The notes: generated by a model not told the origin, from the letters alone. Numbered from the stretch's first letter, positions 20,667 through 33,178 are shown. The stretch: 64,000 nt of DNA from Parasitella parasitica (GCA_025201805.1 MU619296.1:3642-67641), one strand, 5' to 3'. Numbers and translations: made by a program.

Positions 20667-22084
20667 ATGCAGCCTCCTTCTACTATTGTAGCCTTTGATG
20701 AAAAAGAACTTTTTCTTCCTTCAAATGGCCAACCTATCATTGTGAATAATCAAAAATCAAGAGCAAGAGTTTGGTATAAAATATATATTCTCTTGTTTGG
20801 CTTATTCTTTTACATTTTCTTCAATTTGATGAATAAACTCTACACCCTACGCGAATCAGAAGACCAGAATGTCAATACCGATAATATCTATCAATTAGAA
20901 TCATTAAAGAATGAAGATGTGGTATGGAAAAATAATCCGAAGTGGACAGTTGTCATTAATGCTTTATAGCTTCATACAGGAATATTTGCCAGTTGCCAAG
21001 GCACCAAGGGACCGACAATTCCGTATAAAGGTCAATCCGACTTCCAATTTGATCAACAAGCTTTCTCTCATCTTTCGATTGACCAAAGGACAAACACTCA
21101 TAGAGGCACATTTCTTCAAATTACTGTAATCTATACTATTTCTGACAGCTACAAAATAGAGCATCTCACATTTTTATTGCTTAGAATGGAAACACTGTCG
21201 TTTCTATTGATGAAACTATCTCTAGGACTTCGATTACTTTTGACTTGAAATTTGATCATGAAGAATTACAAGATGTCTTTTGGATAGAACAAACGGAAGA
21301 TAAAGTTCAAGGTGTCTATTCACTGATTATTCGAGCAAGTAGAAGCATTTAACACACTATTGATCTTGCCTTTAACTGTATGTGCTTAGGCTGATGAATC
21401 TTACAGCTATGATGGTTGCATCTCTATTAATATTGACATCCGCGTACCTAATCTCACTGCTTTGACCACACTAACTATTAGTCTCGCCAACAATGGGATT
21501 TCTCTCAAAGAAGGTTTGATACTTGAGAAACTGGCTGTCTCGGTCGCTAATGGTTATATTGAATTTGAAGAGGTTGGCAGTATTATTTATATGGTAGTTC
21601 TAACGTGTATAATTAATCATGAAGCAGGGTATTTCTTCAGGTAATGCCGTATTCACTGTTGCCAATGGACATGTTTCTGGCAAGATCAACACCTTGAGCA
21701 ATGATCTTACCTCTTCGGTTGCCAATGGATATACAGAGATCGCCATCAAGCAAATCGAACAAGCTACTAACGAAGATATTTCTATCCAGGCCGCTGTTGC
21801 TAATGGTCATAATGATCTTAGAGTGGTAAGCAAAACCCAATAGTTTTTAAACAAAAGAAGTTATTAAAGCATTCTTTTTTAAAAAGCCTTCTTCCTTCAA
21901 CAGTCAATTTCAATTGGAATCTTTTGCTGGAAGGCATATCATTGAATCAACCTATCCTCAGAACATTCATCGCCGTTCGGGCAGATGGGGTGCCATATTT
22001 GGCTATTATGGCAACGATAAGGATACTCGAAATTCTGTAATTTTAAAAACCTCCAGTGGAGGTCTGAAATTGACTTATGTTTAG
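20667..22084 (+). CDS. Type II membrane protein with repeated VANG motifs (putative adhesin/DUF4097-like)
   Basis: I start at the ATG of MQPPSTIVAFDEKEL, which puts a single membrane segment (IYILLFGLFFYIFFNL) near residues 36-52 with a short inner tail. The outer part begins GIFASCQGTKGPTIPYKGQ and has a beta-rich repeat domain: SLANNGISL, SVANGYIEF, TVANGHVSG, SVANGYTEI and AVANGHNDL, spaced about 20-25 residues. It ends in LKTSSGGLKLTYV. This matches the look of putative adhesin domains (DUF4097-type beta-helix). At least five introns are needed. One, at about 21337-21389, fits only as a GC-AG intron (CGA then GCAAGT). The first intron is uncertain: 20922-20969 keeps the frame, but at 48 bases. 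Likely a surface or endomembrane protein; function unknown. Confidence 0.62.
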
Positions 22085-22111
22085 ATGCAGTCTTTTTTCT
22101 TTTTTCATAAG

Positions 22112-24128
22112 CTAAAATAAACTATTGATCTCTTCCAATGTTTTTCCCTGTAAATAAGTGCACATTAGTAAACATATATTATCAAACATCTGGTATGAGC
22201 CCACCTTTGTTTCTGGCACAAAAATGTAGCAAAATATGCTTGATGCAATGCACCAACTACCAAAGAATACATAAGTCCAAACGACGCTGGAAGCCAGCAT
22301 GATAGGACTGACTTTCCCAATAATGGCATTGAAAATCCAGTTAACTGCTGTTGTCAGAGAGGTACTCTTTGCTCTTGCACTATCCATAGGCAGTCAGGAC
22401 GTGATATGCTCATACATGCACGTATTTACAAGCAGTGGTGTTACCTCATAGGATAGATCTCGGAACAGTACAGCCATGGACAAGGTCCCCAAGATAGAGC
22501 AAAAAATACGGCATAGCCTGTTGACAACTGTCATCTATATGATCATTCTATGAGAACTATAATTACCCACTTACTGTACATAAACATTATACCCTGGAAA
22601 GAGTCGAATCATGTTACTGAAAACGCTTCATTTGAAAATATCGTACTTACTAAAATAGCAGCTGCAGGTATAGGCGATCCTTCATTGTTTTGCGGTTTTT
22701 TGTTGGCTATGGGATTTGATGCCACACAAATGGAGACAGCATACATGCAAATGCCCATTGCGCATCCACCGCCAATCAGCAATGGTCTTCGTCCAAAGCG
22801 ATCAATCAATGACGAAAAACCTATCAATACAACAATCATCTTTAATATGCCATATACGCCTGTAGCCAGCAGTTCAGCTTCACTTGAGGAAAGACCGATT
22901 GACTTGAATATGATGGGGCTGAAGTAATTGATAAGGTTTGTACCGGTCATCTGTTGTAGTGCTTGCAATGCGCATCCCAAGAATAAACGTCTTCTATTTG
23001 GGCTAGCTAATGTTTGCTCCCAAGATGTATTCTGAAATTGGAGACTCAACGAGTTTTGTATCTGCTCCATTTCTTCCTTTACATCGTGCATATCACGAAT
23101 TTTACAAAGCACTCGAGAGGCGTCTTCTGGCTTGCCATGAGAGCATAGCCATCGAGGAGTCTCGAATAACAGTGTCATACCAAGGAGAAGCAGCACTGAT
23201 GGGAAGATTTGGATGATCAATGGGATGCGCCACAACAAATTATCATGCTCGTCGACAAATTTTCGTACAATATAATGAGACCAGTACGACGCAGCAAGTC
23301 CTGTAGCGATAAAGAACATCCACAGCCCACCCAATAAACCTCTGTGTCTCTGATGCGCGATCTCTGCTACATAAATCTGCAATCTGAATAGTAACGAGAT
23401 CAACATCCTTTTTTTAATTTGATACTCACGGGAACCAGCATACTCAACGCGCCTACCCCTGGTTGACAGAAGACTTTTAGCGACACAAGCATATTAATAT
23501 GTATACGAATCTGTATGTACCAAGTCCAGAAATGACTCTTCCTAGATACAGCACCATCAAGTTGTAACCTATAATCTGAAATACGCCCCCGATCGTAAAT
23601 ACGAACGCAGCTGTCATTATGCTGTATTTTCGACCCAAGGCATCTTGAATTTCTATTAGCTAAATCGCCAAGCATTCCTGTATCAATGGACTAGTCTACC
23701 TGCTGTACTGGTTGCCAACAGGCTTCCACACAAGCATCCAACCTGTAATACAGACACTATGTTCCCGTTTATCTCAGCCTCTTGGGTTGCGTTGTTTGGG
23801 TCAATGCCAAAGTAAATTTGGAATGAAGGTGCAATCAGCATGCCGCCCACCACACCCAAATCATAGCCTTTACATTATTTTTTTTTTAATTATCAACAGC
23901 AAGTGTTTGTAGCATGTCTTGTCAGTTACCAAACAAAAATCCCCCTAAACAAGCAATGCAGGTCGCAAGAATTGACCATATTGTCATTGTGTGGTGCTTT
24001 ACAGTTCTTTGATATATCAATGGTTCCAGCTGTTGTTCAACTTCGTCTTCGTCGTGGTCAATGAACGGTATGGAAGAGGATGACACTCTATTGCTGACAC
24101 ATGCGCCTCTGTTGGACAGTCTCTTCAT
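22112..24128 (-). CDS. MFS sugar (hexose) transporter
   Basis: Plasma-membrane sugar/H+ symporter family with 12 membrane segments. About seven exons. The first covers a hydrophilic N-terminus and the first half of helix 1 (CIACLGGFLFG), continuing YDLGVVGGML in exon 2. Family marks appear in order: DALGRKYSIM (helix 2-3 loop), YLGRVISGLGVGALSMLVP, YVAEIAHQRHRG (PESPR-like loop later as ETPRWL), ALQQMTGTNLINYFSPIIF (helix 7), DRFGRRPLLIGG, then PCPWLYCSEIYPMR, and the closing PETKGKTLEEI. All exon joins keep the frame. The QQxTGxNxxxYF motif is typical of hexose carriers, but substrate cannot be told. Next to the J-protein gene, same strand, 136 bases apart. Confidence 0.9.
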
Positions 24129-24264
24129 ACTTTAATCAATAATTGTGGGTATTCCAAGCGTAAAAAAGATTGAAAAACGTTATTTTATTTTATTTTGAAA
24201 GGTAGTCGTACGTGTAACGTAACTCATCAAGTTTTCTTTCGGGTATATGCATGTGCAGTGCTTA

Positions 24265-25392
24265 CTACAGAATGTTCTCAAGGCCTTGGATCTGCTCTGG
24301 TGTCAATGACTCGGGAAACACAACCTCAAACCCGACAATTAAATCACCTCTCTCGCCTGTTTCTCCATTTGGCATGCCTTCGCCAATGAGGATTTCTTCT
24401 TGACCAGTTTGAATAATGCGGTTCTGGGCCTCTACGGTAATCATTGTTTGACCGTCCAAGCGAGGCACCATTTTCTGGAAGCCTGTAAGAGCCTCTTTCA
24501 ATGAGAGTTTGACAATAGTTTGCAGGTTGTCGCCTTTTCGAGTAAATGTATCATGTGGTTTCTCTTGAATTTCAAACACGAGATCTTGCTTTTTTCCGGG
24601 AAATAATGCATCGTCTTCGCCAGGAAGTTTAATGAGGCTGCCAGTTCTTAGCCCAGGCTTGATATCGACGCTTACTATTTTGTCTGTTGTCTGGTTTGAA
24701 AGAGTGCGAGTAGCCTTCAACTTCTTGGTGGCTCCAGAATATAGATCCTCTAAAGATACAAGTAGTGGTTGCTTCACATACTGAGGCTTTTCTTGAGATA
24801 GGCTTGTGGTTCTAGCAGTATGATTATTGCTGAATGACGAACCATAAGAGTTGCTCTCCGGAGGTTGTTTTTTTGTAGGTTTCCATTTCTTAGTGCCAGT
24901 CGTGTACGGAGGAGATGGAGGTGTATAACCGTGGTTGCGGAATAGATCGCTAAAATCCTCGTCTCCAACACTTGGTCCATATTTTGTAGAAGCTGAAAAG
25001 AAGTGCGAAAAGAGATCTTCCGGGTTATTGCGTGCCCCTTTTGTAGCAAAGTAAGCATTGGAAAAAAAATGAGTAAAGGTTTCCTCTGGATTAACAAATG
25101 TACTGAATGGCCGCTTTCCACCAGATGCAGATTGCTTATCGTACTGCCTTCGTTTGCTCTCATCACTCAAGACTTCGAAAGCTTCGCCCAGCTTCTGAAA
25201 TTGCTGCTTTGCAGACTGGTCTTTGTTTCGATCAGGATGATATTTCAAAGCTTGAATCCAAATATCAATGTCGTATTCACATGATGCCTTGTACTTTGAT
25301 TACTTACCTTTCTTACGATATGCCCATTTGATTTCTGTTCCGGAAGCATTTTTCGGCACGCCGAGAATTTCATAGTAATTGCTACTTTCCAT
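24265..25392 (-). CDS. Class II J-protein (Hsp40, Sis1/DNAJB type)
   Basis: Co-chaperone that stimulates Hsp70 ATPase. Two exons (25392-25308, 25250-24265) give 356 residues. The J domain starts [12 protein letters not shown]; the intron splits it just before [11 protein letters not shown], which holds the HPD triad. A Gly/Phe region with Thr and Asn follows ([16 protein letters not shown]). There is no Cys-rich zinc domain, so it is class II. The C-terminal peptide-binding domains show [47 protein letters not shown] and the final [21 protein letters not shown]. It shares a 480-base promoter region with the divergent SLP1-like gene. Confidence 0.92.
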
Positions 25393-25873
25393 TTCGACAA
25401 TTCAAAAAAGATGTTGGAACAAAAAAAGAACAGACCTTGGTGAGCATTTTTTTTATAGTGATGGGGGATAGACTGTTTGTTCTTTTTCTCAATCATTCTG
25501 GCATGTTCGAAAAATTTATCCTGCAAGGCAGAGAGATTTGAGTAGCAGATCCCAATAAAAATCCCAGACAACGGCCTTTGCTTTCTTCAATCAAAGCTTA
25601 GAGGATACTATAGTGCTTGAATCCTATTTTGGGAGGGCCAATATTCTTTCTTGAATTACAAGCCAATTCATTTGCGAGTGTTAGCTACTCTCATTCCTTG
25701 CAGGTAATTTCACTGCAATCATCACTTGGCAAAACAAATCATCAAATCATATCCATTGCTTTGATTTAGCTAGTGAGATGTGCAAAAATGGAGTTTTAAT
25801 GAAATAATGATGAATGGCATTTCTCTCTCAAGATACTGGTCATATCTTTTGCTTCTTTTTACTCTTACAATAT
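25393..25873. promoter_or_regulatory. Shared upstream region of J-protein and SLP1-type genes
   Basis: Divergent 480-base spacer. It likely holds both promoters. Two C/G-poor stretches and several GAA/TTC phrases occur, but I see no perfect heat-shock element. An ATG at 25814 lies in frame with the SLP1-type gene and would add 20 residues. Confidence 0.45.
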
Positions 25874-28800
25874 ATGCATCTTTCACGACAATTATTAATA
25901 CATTCATTCATTATTTTACCTCTGGTGCTCTCAGCAAAGACAACTTACAAACCAAAGCAATGTTTGCGCTATCGTGACAATGATATTTTTGCAGAAACCT
26001 GCCCTACCTATTCGCAAGAAACAGTTGATTTTTCTGCTGCTCTCTTCCCGGATGCTGCTGTAATATCGGGTTTAAGCAAACCTCACATCATAGAAAAGTC
26101 AGACCACGACCATACAGTAACTGAAACTGTGGATAACGGCATAGACAGCCCTATTCAATTACCAGCTTTACCTCAAACAAAAGAAACCGATGCTAGCCAA
26201 AACCAACCCTCTCAACATAATAACGATAGAACCAATTCAAATGTTAATTACACTGGACAAGAAATCCAACAAGAACAGGAAGCAATAGATGATAAGCGAA
26301 AGCCACTAGTGTCATTTGAGGAATGGCAGAAAAAGATTGCGCAAATCGAGAATGACAAGGAACGGCGGCATAAGCGAAAGACTCTGGAGGAAGAGGAAGG
26401 GTCAATGAACAAAAGACAGCAAATGGTAGACAGCATAGATGGTGGATTTGCTGACGATTTTGGATCCATGTTTGAAGATTTGCTGGGTGGTGTTGGAGGA
26501 AAAGATAAAAAGAAGCCGAACGTATATGCAGAGGGCGAGTATATCGCACCAAGCCAGTCTGGCTCAGAGAGCAAAAGCAAAAAGAAACAGCAGTTTGCTG
26601 ATGTCCGTATGAAATCGTTAAAGGAAAGGTTCAACTACGCGTCAACAGATTGTGCAGCTACAGTAAGAAAGGTGAATAAGCAAGCCAAAGGAGCACAGTC
26701 TATCTTGTACGAATCAAAAGACCAGTATTTGTTAAACAAATGCTCTGCTGATAAATTCGTAATCATCAACTTATGCGAACAGATTGTGGTGGATACTATT
26801 GTGATGGCAAATTTCGAGTTTTTCTCTAGCACATTCAAGGATTTCCGTGTGTACGCTTCATCTAAGTATCCATCGAAAGATTGGAGGCTCTTGGGTCAGT
26901 GGCAGGCTCGAAATACAAGGGATCTTCAAGTTTTCAGAGTACCTGATAGTGGATTTGTGGAATATATGAAGATTGAATTTATTACACACTATGGGCACGA
27001 GTATTATTGTCCTCTCAGCTTAGTCAGAGTGCATGGCATGTCGATGATGGAGTACTACAACACTGTCGAGAGTCAGGATCAGAATCCAGTATTGGAAGAA
27101 GAGCATTTATGGCCTGCAGAGGTCCGTGAGCAAATCATCCAGCCCCAATTCGACATTACAGACTCTGCTGAATCGTTTCCTGTGAAAAATGATATAGATG
27201 AGGACGATATAAAGCCAATCATTCCACCTATCAACATTGCGACAGAAACATCGCTGTCTTCCGATTCTGATGATTTACCGTCAAGGAGCGCGGAAACTAC
27301 GGTGGAAATAGGACCTGTTGAAACCAGCCTTGAGGCGCCTTTGGAAGACATCGTTACAGATCAAACCTCGGGTGAGGAAACCGGGATTTTAGAAACCACT
27401 ATAGATCATATCAATGCAGAGCAGGACGAGCCTGCAACGACTACTTTCATCGAATTGTCAATAACGCCAACTGATGTAGATGAGGTAGACCAGACTCCTG
27501 TATCATCTCCAATATCGCAAGGAAAGCCTTCCTCAAGCAAATCAAAGGCAGAAAAGATTAAAATTACAGTCAATAAAGGAAAGCAAACTGGTGCCCCATC
27601 TCACACTAAAAGAAAAGCCAGCAGCGTAAGCACTATAACTAACAGCAGTAGCACAAGTATCCAGGTTGACAATACTATTAACCACAGCAAGAATGCTAAC
27701 GAAGTAGGCAACGGAAACAACAACAACAACAACGCTAATAGCGATACTATTGACAACAGCACGGGTACTGTAGTCAGCGATGACAGCGCCGAAAGCGATG
27801 AAATGCTTGCTATTGAAAACAATGAAATAGCTAAAGATGTCAAAAGCGATGCTACTCGAGATAATGCCAACACAACTATTTCATCTGCAACAACAGCCGT
27901 ATCACCTCAAAGTTCTGTACCAAATTCACCATCATCACCGCCGTCGCCAAAAGTGGTTATACCTAATGCCCATCAAAAAGACGGCAGTACACAAGAATCC
28001 ATCTATAAAACTATCATGAAACGATTGAATGTACTCGAAGTCAACGTGACACTATCACAGCGATTCCTTGATGATCAAAATAAAATCCTCAACAATGTAT
28101 TTATGGACATGGAAAAAAGACACCAAGATCAATTGATAGTTCTCATTGGGCATTTGAACGAAACTGCCAGTTATAAGATTGACAGCATGGTAAGGCCAAC
28201 AAGCGACATACAACATTTAATGCTAATGTGTAGCTGCCATAGAAACGACGCTACGAGCAATGGTATGAGGAACTGAAAGATCAAACCGAAAGTGATATGA
28301 GAGAGATGACAGCAAAGATTAGTATATTAGCTGATCAGGTAAGCTCTATACTCCAAATTTTAGCGAAGCTATGGTTCTCATGAACATGTGTGCAAGTAGC
28401 TATCATTTGAAAGAAGAGTATCAGTATCTCAACTTGTCATTATGATTACACTGTTTGTATTTATGGCATTATCAAGAGGGACATTTAGTACCCTTTCTCC
28501 CGTCATGGCTGCACAGCAAGAAGAAAGGAAACGTAGAGAATCTATAGATCAATCATCAGCTGTATCTAAAGAAATATTAGATATTGTGCAAAAAGCAACG
28601 GATAAAACTACAGATGCTACAGTGCCGTCGAGTCCAGCAGCCACTACGGAAGACCCAAAATCATTAATCATACGAAGGCTAAATGAAATCCCAAAGAAGC
28701 CGAATAATCCTAGAAGACACAGTGATAGTCCATATCATACAATGAAAATCAGGGACAGCAATCAAGTGGATGTTGTTCAAAAATCAAACTATGCGTCGCT

Positions 28801-28972
28801 GGGTATTGAGATACAAAACGAATTGCTGCATAAAAAATTAGACGACTTATCTCATCAGCTAAATAATACATCTAGAAAATCAAGCTTGGAGGACCTCAAG
28901 GAATCATTTTCAGTGGCTAAGACTCGTGAAAGATCTAGTACAAGCCCACTGTTTTCTGACATTGTTCTATAA
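25874..28972 (+). CDS. SLP1: SUN-like ER protein, SLP1/SUCO (osteopotentia) family
   Basis: ER membrane protein that, with Emp65 in yeast, protects soluble ER proteins and affects nuclear envelope. Three exons (25874-28189, 28243-28338, 28400-28972) give 994 residues. I prefer the ATG at 25874, since it yields a clean signal peptide (MHLSRQLLIHSFIILPLVLSA) within the first 21 residues; an in-frame ATG at 25814 adds 20 residues. A Gln- and acid-rich region precedes the SUN domain at about 255-395: RFNYASTDCAATV, NKCSADKFVIINLCEQIVVDT, ANFEFFSSTFKDFRV, ARNTRDLQVFRV, FITHYGHEYYCPLSLVRVHG. A long Ser/Thr-rich linker, a coiled coil and one membrane segment (about 815-832, QLVIMITLFVFMALSR) follow, then a cytosolic tail. 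Strong family match. Confidence 0.92.
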
Positions 28973-29093
28973 AGTCAATAAAATGCACAGCTCTATTGCC
29001 GTCAAACACCCTTTGGGTCTCAGCTTTTTCAACAGTAAATTTTTTGCGACCAAAATCTGCATTTGTTTCTTTCATTAATTACAAAATTTTACA

Positions 29094-30058
29094 ATGAGTT
29101 CACTTGCTGGCCTTGTGAATTATTCCGATGACGATGAAGGATCCTCTTCTTCAAGTGACGAAGCGCCAGGTAACGATGATTCTTAACAATATGCTTGGTA
29201 TAATCTTCCCACTCATGCACTGAAACAGTTGATATTCTCAAAGTAATCTTTAACTAAACGATGAAACACGTCCTGACCACTGATTTTATTTGATTAGAAC
29301 ATAAAAAAGACGCAATCCCAGGTACAAACAACGAAACCAGCTATAAAACCTGCTTGCACTCAACCGATAAAGCCAATATTACCAGCTGTAGTGCAGACAC
29401 CAACAATAGCAACGAGGTCGAGCGGTGCGATCAGTGAAAAAAACAAGAGATTAATGGCTGCCCTAGCGGCTAGACCTATCGAAGGTGTCGATAATTGGGG
29501 AATTCCTGATGAACCAGACACAGCATGCGACGCAGAACGACTAGTAATTCTGAACATGTAGCATGCCACTCAAGTAAACAGCTCTAATTCATGCATTTTT
29601 TATAGGAACGTATATCGCATTTCTTGTCTTTACGGGCCTCTGGACATCGACTAAACGAGCATTTACAGCACAACAAAGCATTTCGAAACCCTCGTATCTA
29701 TACAAAGCTTGTAGAATTTACAGAGGTCGATGAAATCGGCAGTAACTTTGATAAAAAAGAGTTTGACCCTCATGGATTTCCACCAGAAATGTACATTGAT
29801 GGCATATTAGAGACACAGAGGAAGCTTGCTGAGGAAAAGGCAGCGCAACAGCACAACCGAACGTCGGTCAACTTTGTTCCACAGCAGCCAGCAGTGAAAC
29901 TATCTCAACAACAATCGACCGCCATGGCTCAAGCTATGGCAACTGCTGCCAAGGTAGCCAACCGAATCGCTAAACCACCTACTCAAGATAGCAAGGCTAT
30001 TGTACCTGAAAAAAGAAGAAACAAATGGGACGATGATCAGCACACTTCCAAGAAATGA
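29094..30058 (+). CDS. SAP30BP: SAP30-binding protein / HCNGP family
   Basis: Nuclear protein of the SAP30BP (HCNGP) family, implicated in transcription repression and, in animals, in splicing of short introns. Four exons (29094-29169, 29229-29242, 29298-29543, 29606-30058) give 262 residues; the second exon is 14 bases. The N-terminus MSSLAGLVNYSDDDEGSSS is the family start. The HCNGP core lies in exon 4: FLSLRASGHRLNEHLQHNKA, FRNPRIYTKLVEFTEVDEI, GSNFDKKEFDPHGFPPEMY. A Gln/Ala-rich tail ends RRNKWDD. The 14-base exon keeps frame and gives VDILK; without it exon 1 cannot be joined to exon 3 in phase. Family is clear; that exon is inferred. Confidence 0.88.
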
Positions 30059-30794
30059 TTTTTTAGCTGGTAAAGGTTATCCGTTCTGAAAAAAATAAAA
30101 TAAAATAAACGGGCTTGTCAGTTCTATTATAAGTGTGATTGATTGCTGCAATTTTGGTACCAGGATTGTCAATCATCACAATGGACGGAGAATATCCAAA
30201 TTGATCTCTCAGTCATTCCAGCCAGAAGCGAACAGGGTATTGGCACTCATTATTTGTTACCATCCAAGCAAGAGGGTTTATTTTCCCAGGAATGTCACAT
30301 CTTGCAACCAAGGTAAACAAGTATCAGGGCTTGTTGGAGTTATCTACGCTAGCTCTATGTGTAGAGTTTAAGCAGACCAAATCGCCATTTTTTCATCAAC
30401 AATTGCAATTGTCATTTAGACAAAAATGCTATAAAAATCATTCCTATTTGGTACGTATTAAATTTTTGGAGAAAGAAACCATGAATTGGGTCCTCTTGAT
30501 TGGTAATCTTGAGGAGCCACTTGTTTGTAGTAGGAACAAAATCTGTGTGAAGGCGAGATCGAAGACAACAACACTTTTTTTTTATTCCATGATATATTCG
30601 ATTAATTGCACAACATGGAAATTCAAGTCATTAGCGTGGCTGATGCTTATAAATACTTCATCAGCGAATAAAGGCTCTCAGTTCTAGGAGAGTGCCCCTC
30701 CTCTAGACCTCCTTTAGCTCAATTGGAAAGTATTTCTTTCAATGTCGATTTTACAAATTTTCATGAGTTTCGTCGCTGATGGGCTTCAATAGAG

Positions 30795-30890
30795 TGCCAA
30801 ATAAAGCCTATTTTATACTTTATAAAAACAGGCATGATCATCTCTATCTGTATATAACTTGGTCTATACCGGTTAAACGCGATATTCTAA
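30795..30890 (+). repeat. Dispersed repeat, copy 3 (diverged)
   Basis: CAAATAAAGCCTATTTTATA followed by AAACAGGCATGATCATCTCT aligns with copies at 16 kb in the same order, but the later part has drifted. The weakest copy. It ends about 30 bases before the 18S fragment. Confidence 0.45.
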
Positions 30891-30921
30891 GGATACAACA
30901 ACCATGACTCTTTAAGCTATG

Positions 30922-30944
30922 TGGGTTCTGGGGGGAGTATGGGA

Positions 30945-30982
<38 letters not shown>

Positions 30983-31031
30983 TACCAGGAGTGAAGCCTG
31001 CGGCTTAATTTGACTCAACACGGGGAAACTC

Positions 31032-31062
<31 letters not shown>

Positions 31063-31244
31063 TTGAAAGCTCTTTCTAGATTCTATGGGTGGTGGTGCAT
31101 GGCCGTTCTTAGTTCGTGGAGTGATTTGTCTGGTTAATTCCGATAACGAACGAGACCTTATTCTGCTAAATAGGCAGGTCAACTTTTTAGTTGATTAAAT
31201 AGTTTTATTTATTCTGGCTTCTTAGAGAGACTATCGGCTTCAAG
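30922..31244 (+). pseudogene. 18S rRNA gene fragment
   Basis: About 320 bases match the 3' half of fungal 18S rRNA. Conserved blocks occur in order: AAACTTAAAGGAATTGACGG, CCTGCGGCTTAATTTGACTC, AACACGGGGAAACTCACCAG, GGTGGTGCATGGCCGTTC, GATAACGAACGAGACC and ACTATCGGCTTCAAG. There are changes at normally invariant sites: GTATGGGACGCAAG in place of GTATGGTCGCAAG, and a substituted base in GGAGTGAAGCCTGC. It stops abruptly on both sides, so it is a dispersed fragment, not an rDNA unit. How it arrived (repair patch or retro-copy) is unknown. Confidence 0.92.
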
Positions 31245-31873
31245 TATTATTGATGGTATTTAGAAACATTTTAAAACAGCGACATAATCACGTGATTTTT
31301 ATTTCATACTCCGACGGTGAAAGCGCGAAAGAGATAACTTTTGATAGAGGCATTGCTGTTGTGCCAGTGTCAAAGGGCGCAGCGTAATGTTATGTAAATA
31401 TGATTTGTATAAAGTAATAAGACTTTTCTGAATAAAAACAGATACAAAACTGAAGACTTTTATTGACATAAGATATGATCTCTATTTATACTAAAATATA
31501 TCCCAATCAATGTTTATCCACATAACATCTGATGTTTGACAAGAAGTGTCAAACCTTATTAAATCACAGCATTTCCAGGACAGACCTATCTTTCTATTTT
31601 ACATCAAAGAGAAGATTGGGTAGGATGTCTTCCCGACATCCCGCGATCTGATCTAGATGTATTCTTTGAATAAGCCTGGAACCTTGCATGAGGTCCAATT
31701 ACAACTTGTAGCTTATTCCTTATTTGTAAAAGAATTACCAACAATTAATATCATGATCCGTGCATTATGAATAAGTTAGATATGACATATTTAGCCTTTA
31801 TATGGATACAACAAAATAGTATAAATAAGCAGAAAGTTATAGATTTAATAACAATACAAAAACAATATAAGAA

Positions 31874-33178
31874 TTATTCAAGTTTTGCTTCGGACGGCAA
31901 TTGTTTTTCTTTTGCGATCTTTGTGCTAACCAACTCAACCTTTTTCCAAACACGCAAGAGATTTCCACCTGCTAAGCCGATCAATTGCTCATCAGACCAC
32001 CCACGACGGATCAATTCAGCAAACAAATCAGGATACTTTGAAACATCTTCAAGACCAGTAGGCGTTACTTCAATGCCATTGTAATCAGCACCGAGGCCAA
32101 CTCGATGATACCCAGCAACAGAGGCAATGTGCTCAATATGATCAGCAACATCAAACAAACTAGCTTGCTTATCAGGATCGCATTGAACAAACGGGTTATA
32201 GAAATTGATTTGGACTACACCGTCAGTTTCATCCAAACGCTCAAGTACAGTATCAGGCACATTTCTCTCAATGTCGCAAAGGGCATTGCTGGAAGAATGA
32301 GAGAACAGTACGGGAGCACGAGTGGTGTTTAGGACAGCATGCATAGTTGCGTGAGCAACATGCGATATGTCAACCATCATGCCAAGTCTATTCATCTCCA
32401 AAACGATTTCTTTGCCAAAATCAGTTAAGCCTAGTCCTTTATCGAAGGGAGGTGGGTTAGCATCGCAGCATGATTCGGCCCAGGGAGTATGGCAATTATG
32501 AGTCAGCTATAAAATACACGGTCAAAGCACCACATTACTAAGTATAAACTAAATAGGTCAAACTGCATGTACTTACAGTCATATATCTAATACCAAGGTC
32601 ATAAAATTGACGAAGCGCAGCCATAGAACTGTCGATCATTTGGCCACCTTCGATCCCCATGGCAGAAGCAATTTTACCATGACGCCAGGCATGATGAAAC
32701 TCTTTGGTATTTGTGGCGATTTGAAATGTTTCAGGGTACAAGTTGACCATTCGCTTGACTACATCAATCGCTTCCATTGCTTTCAGCAGTTGATTAGTTT
32801 CAGTCTCCTCGCACTCGTAATAAATACTCCAAAATTGGCCCGCTAAACGGCCTTGGTGAAGGCGGGTGATGTCAGTGTGTCCCCAGTCAAAATGAGTAAA
32901 GTTCATTTCATTGATTTTGCCATCATAAACGAAAGCGAGATGCCTACGTGGACCAAATCAAATCAATAATATTATTTATACAAGTGTTTTCTAATTACTT
33001 ACATAGGTAGATCATTGTGCGTGTCAATAAGGGGATTGTGGTGGAGAAGCTTGTGTGCATGATCGAGCGCATCCTTTTTGTGATGGAAACGTTGAGAAAA
33101 AGGGATTTGCTCTGCTTGCAAAGCCATGGCTAAAGGTAGTGCCAAAGAAACAGCTGCCAATCCTGACCAGTAAACCAT
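31874..33178 (-). CDS. Membrane dipeptidase, peptidase family M19
   Basis: Zinc metallopeptidase that cleaves dipeptides, the renal dipeptidase family. Exons run from 33178 with at least two introns (junctions near 33000-32947 and 32565-32515). The N-terminus [20 protein letters not shown] is a probable signal peptide. Zinc and active-site motifs appear in order: DTHNDLP (first two zinc ligands), [11 protein letters not shown] (bridging Glu), [17 protein letters not shown] and [18 protein letters not shown] near the end, then [11 protein letters not shown]. Intron phases keep the frame (LPM joined to HLAFVYDG). A secreted or surface enzyme is likely. It is divergent from the RRM gene with 225 bases between the starts. 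Confidence 0.92.

Larger units (their letters stand above)
30059..31873. other. Gene-poor spacer with rDNA fragment and repeat
   Basis: No supported protein gene. Frames at 30135-30371 and 30292-30687 overlap each other, have odd composition and no domain. Contains a weak copy of the dispersed repeat (30795-30890) followed at once by an 18S rDNA fragment (30922-31244). From 31245 to 31873 it is AT-rich with nothing recognisable. Confidence 0.55.

Noticed and set aside
30292-30687. Open frame of 131 codons
   Set aside because: Overlaps another frame, carries no recognisable domain and reads like chance in AT-rich DNA.
30708-30750. tRNA-like stretch (TTTAGCTCAATTGGAAAG)
   Set aside because: It resembles a box A, but there is no box B (GGTTCRANNCC), no acceptor pairing and no anticodon stem.
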